A stretch of DNA of 64,000 nt from Chryseobacterium sp. (GTDB lineage Bacteria; Bacteroidota; Bacteroidia; Flavobacteriales; Weeksellaceae): positions 1 to 64,000 of the forward strand of contig NZ_VOXE01000001.1 of NCBI RefSeq assembly GCF_008014695.1. Reading direction: 5' to 3'. Positions 62,118 through 64,000 of the stretch are shown here, in pieces (the first letter of the stretch is position 1; each line of letters starts with the position of its first letter). The notes under the pieces were generated by a model. It worked only from the letters and a program-made list of their open reading frames with translations, was not told the DNA's origin and ran no database searches. The position numbers were made by a program, and so were the translations under genes.

Positions 62118-62561
62118 ATTCAATAGGCCTTCATCCGCAAAGGAAAGATAAGCGGATGATGTAATGATGCAATGATCTAATAAAGAGATATCCAAAAGTT
62201 TGGAGGCGGCTTTGACCTTTGCTGTTAATTTCAGATCTTCATCAGAGGGTTTCAGATTGCCTGAAGGATGATTGTGTGCAATGATCACGGCGGATGCATT
62301 GCACAATAATGCAGCCTGCAGAATAATTCTTACATCAACCAGTGCAGAACTGATTCCGCATTCGGAAATTTTTCTAATACCTAAAACCTTATGAGCCTGA
62401 TTTAGATACAAGGCATAGAAAGATTCGCGGTAGTCTATCTCTGAAGAATCAAAATGCTCGAAAAAAATGTTGAACGCGTCGATTGACTTTGATATTACCA
62501 GTTCAGAATTTCCTCTTCTGGTGTAGCTTAATTTTATTTCATTGACGATATTAAATTTCAT
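62115..62561 (-). CDS. RadC-family JAB/MPN-domain protein
   Basis: 148 residues. JAMM metal motif in VIIAHNHPSGNLKPSDEDLKLT (about 93-114) and an upstream glutamate in the first beta strands; the N-terminal helix-hairpin-helix of chromosomal RadC is absent, the short form typical of mobile elements. Despite the name, no DNA repair role is established. Confidence 0.9.
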   Translation of the reverse strand: MKFNIVNEIKLSYTRRGNSELVISKSIDAFNIFFEHFDSSEIDYRESFYALYLNQAHKVLGIRKISECGISSALVDVRIILQAALLCNASAVIIAHNHPSGNLKPSDEDLKLTAKVKAASKLLDISLLDHCIITSSAYLSFADEGLLN

Positions 62562-62676
62562 AATGGTTGCTCTATATACGGCAGAGACTTGAATTTCCCG
62601 TATTTAAATTAAAATTGATAATGTTGCGGATTTAGTAATAATTAATCTAGGTGTTATAGGACTGTAATCTTCAAGT

Positions 62677-62704
62677 AAGGCAGCCGCACTAATGCGGTTG
62701 CCTT
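62677..62704. terminator. Stem-loop at the end of the DUF932 gene
   Basis: AAGGCAGCCGCA (62677-62688), loop CTAA, TGCGGTTGCCTT (62693-62704), 11 of 12 pairs. The T-run is poor on the minus strand, so terminator function is likely but not certain. Confidence 0.6.
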
Positions 62705-62706
62705 TA

Positions 62707-63780
62707 TTAATTCAGACTGAAAGCGTCAAGACCTGTTTTTTCAAATGAGGTGCAAAGTTCAAAGGCTTTTTGAGACTTAAGTTGAGCAGTCCCGCCTAGA
62801 ACAATGGACTGTAATTTGGCTTCATTGTTTTTATAGCTTCTGACATTTTGAAAATAACCGGATACGGCATTGTAGGCTCCAAATAAAGTTCCTTTCGTCG
62901 TTTCCATTTGTTGGTTTTCGCTGATCATTGCATATGCAAATGCATCTTCAACGGTATTTTTAAACACTGTGGAAAGATCATCTGTATTTCCCTTCTGTAG
63001 CTGTTTCAGTGTTTCTTTATTTGGGCAAAGTGATAACTGAATCAGTTTTTTCACTTCGATATCAGTCACATTGATCTTTGCCCAGTGGTTAAACCTGGCT
63101 TCCAATTCTATACTCAGATTATTAGCCAGTCCCATGACTTTATGAGCGTTTTCCAAACGTTGTTTAGCACCTGCCGTATGTCTGATTCTAACAACATTAC
63201 TCATGTTTTTCAATGATGCATTTAGCGTGTTCTGACAGACGATTCTCACAGGTGTAAATGCTGCTGTAATGCTTCCGCTGCCATCGTGGGAGGTGGTCAG
63301 AAAAATGTATTTTTCGGTGATGTCATCACCATTACCTACACGGATGTAATCAGGCAGTTTTGCCGTAATAAAGATTCGTTCCCCATTTCCTAAAGCGCCT
63401 GCGGTCTCGTATAAGATGCCATTTCCACTGCCTACAATAGAATCAAAAAATGAAAAGGCTTCACGGTTTTGAATAATTTGATAGTCCTTTCCTACGACAC
63501 CTAAGACGATATTATTATCAGTTCGGATATTGGCGAAATAATCAGGTACTTCCAATTCTGAGTCTGTAATAATTAAACCGTCTTTGTTTTCAATGATTCC
63601 GGAACCTTTGGTAAATAATGCGGATTTTTCCACTTCGTAATCAAGTCCTGCAAATTTTATTGCTTCTTCGCTTGTCGGGTATTCCTGTACGACCTGTCCC
63701 AAGTTGTGCCATGCTTTTTCCTTTACACTAAAAAATGAATATTTTCCTGTTCTGTTGTTGAAATTTAAATTGTGTGCCAT
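62707..63780 (-). CDS. DUF932 phage/plasmid-like protein
   Basis: 357 residues. Begins MAHNLNFNNRTGKYSFFSVKE and contains WHNLGQVVQEYPTSEEAIKFAGLDYEV, then ITAKLPDYIRVGNGDD and VRIVCQNTLNAS, all typical of DUF932 (TIGR03299-like) proteins carried on plasmids and conjugative elements. Role unknown; such genes sit with replication or anti-restriction functions. Confidence 0.9.
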   Translation of the reverse strand: MAHNLNFNNRTGKYSFFSVKEKAWHNLGQVVQEYPTSEEAIKFAGLDYEVEKSALFTKGSGIIENKDGLIITDSELEVPDYFANIRTDNNIVLGVVGKDYQIIQNREAFSFFDSIVGSGNGILYETAGALGNGERIFITAKLPDYIRVGNGDDITEKYIFLTTSHDGSGSITAAFTPVRIVCQNTLNASLKNMSNVVRIRHTAGAKQRLENAHKVMGLANNLSIELEARFNHWAKINVTDIEVKKLIQLSLCPNKETLKQLQKGNTDDLSTVFKNTVEDAFAYAMISENQQMETTKGTLFGAYNAVSGYFQNVRSYKNNEAKLQSIVLGGTAQLKSQKAFELCTSFEKTGLDAFSLN

Positions 63781-63822
63781 GATGCTAATATTTTAATTGT
63801 TAATTTTTTTAGAATAGGATGT

Positions 63823-63950
63823 CTATCCGATTCGTTCGCCTTGTTTGTTGCGATAATTGCCCTTCGTAGTAATTGGGAAATGGACTGTTTTTTTTCATTT
63901 GGCAAGTTGCGTACTTCCGCATCCCCTGTCAGTCTTCCGATAATTTTCAT
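63823..63950 (-). pseudogene. Single-strand DNA-binding protein, frameshifted N-terminal fragment
   Basis: Starts MKIIGRLTGDAEVRNLPNEK, the N-terminus of an SSB-like OB-fold. The frame then drifts at an 8-A run (63888-63895 as T on the plus strand). With one more A the sequence reads ...KKTVHFPITTKGNYRNKQGERIG and then meets TAG (63823-63825). The pattern KxVxF...N-x-x-Y-R-N-K-Q-G-E is that of Bacteroidota SSB. So there is a frameshift and also a truncation. Confidence 0.65.
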
Positions 63951-64000
63951 AACCGTTGATTTTTAAAGATTGTACATTATAATTATTTCACCATCTCTTC

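Larger units (their letters stand above)
43487..64000. mobile_element. CTnDOT-type integrative conjugative element (partial)
   Basis: Continuous run of element genes: rteC, coupling ATPase, relaxase, mobilisation protein, oriT-like inverted repeat, traA, DUF3408, traD, cargo hipBA, traE-G, traI-O, traQ, RadC-like and DUF932 genes. Neither an integrase nor an attachment site was found, so the left limit (set here at rteC) is a guess and the right limit is beyond the window. The order agrees with CTnDOT-family elements except that traP is absent. Confidence 0.85.

Noticed and set aside
1-64000. tRNA, rRNA, IS elements, CRISPR arrays
   Set aside because: I scanned by eye and found no cloverleaf, transposase motif or regularly spaced repeat; a tRNAscan or CRISPR search was not possible here.

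Overview
The window reads as a chromosome segment of a Bacteroidota bacterium, most likely class Flavobacteriia and close to Chryseobacterium, Elizabethkingia or relatives (inference). The reasons are paired SusC/SusD genes, a DUF6520 protein, a membrane-bound TPR-AraC regulator, CTnDOT-type tra genes with rteC, and promoter-like TAnnTTTG boxes. I saw no rRNA, tRNA, CRISPR array or insertion sequence.

Left part (1-14.7 kb), stress and redox functions. On the minus strand lie a TolC protein and the start of an RND efflux pump (cut by the window edge), a Dps ferritin, and a four-gene thioredoxin / ApbE flavin transferase / DUF4266 / DUF3570 set. On the plus strand is a two-component system with its regulon: DUF2231 membrane protein, OmpR-type regulator, histidine kinase, small lipoprotein, exported rubrerythrin, second DUF2231 protein and VIT-type Fe/Mn transporter. 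A shared 16-bp direct-repeat site lies in front of both halves of that locus.

4.9-5.6 kb and 14.8-16.4 kb, a duplicated small module. Each copy has a 71-aa XRE repressor divergent from a Gly/Ala-rich Cys-containing exported peptide gene and an overlapping small two-helix membrane protein, so a bacteriocin/immunity-like layout. The second copy sits between an N-terminal fragment of xseA and a C-terminal fragment of xseB, so it appears to have destroyed an exonuclease VII operon. Both peptide genes are damaged (start lost; in-frame TAG).

17-31 kb, a defence island, AT-rich. It holds an AlbA_2 (Schlafen-type) ATPase with a 5 x 21-bp tandem repeat, a single-chain restriction-modification enzyme, an Mrr nuclease, an IetAS-like AAA ATPase / subtilase pair and a PARIS-like AriA/AriB pair. 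Small and broken genes follow.

31.4-43.4 kb, a GC-richer nutrient/peptide locus. A small HTH repressor with a perfect palindromic operator faces a consensus promoter and a 107-nt rod-like RNA structure, then SusC, SusD and an S9 peptidase. Convergent to these is a minus-strand operon: lipoprotein, an unlisted 55-aa CPxSGxW protein, MauE/propeller membrane protein and DUF6520 Cys-rich peptide. A TPR-AraC regulator follows. This cluster, together with its leader RNA, is my best candidate for an undescribed system.

43.5-64 kb, an integrative conjugative element of the CTnDOT type, continuing past the window. It has rteC, the coupling ATPase, relaxase, mobilisation protein, a probable oriT, traA/DUF3408/traD, a HipBA cargo pair inserted in the tra operon, then traE, F, G, I, J, K, L, M, N, O, Q (no traP), a RadC-like protein, a DUF932 protein and a broken single-strand-binding protein gene.
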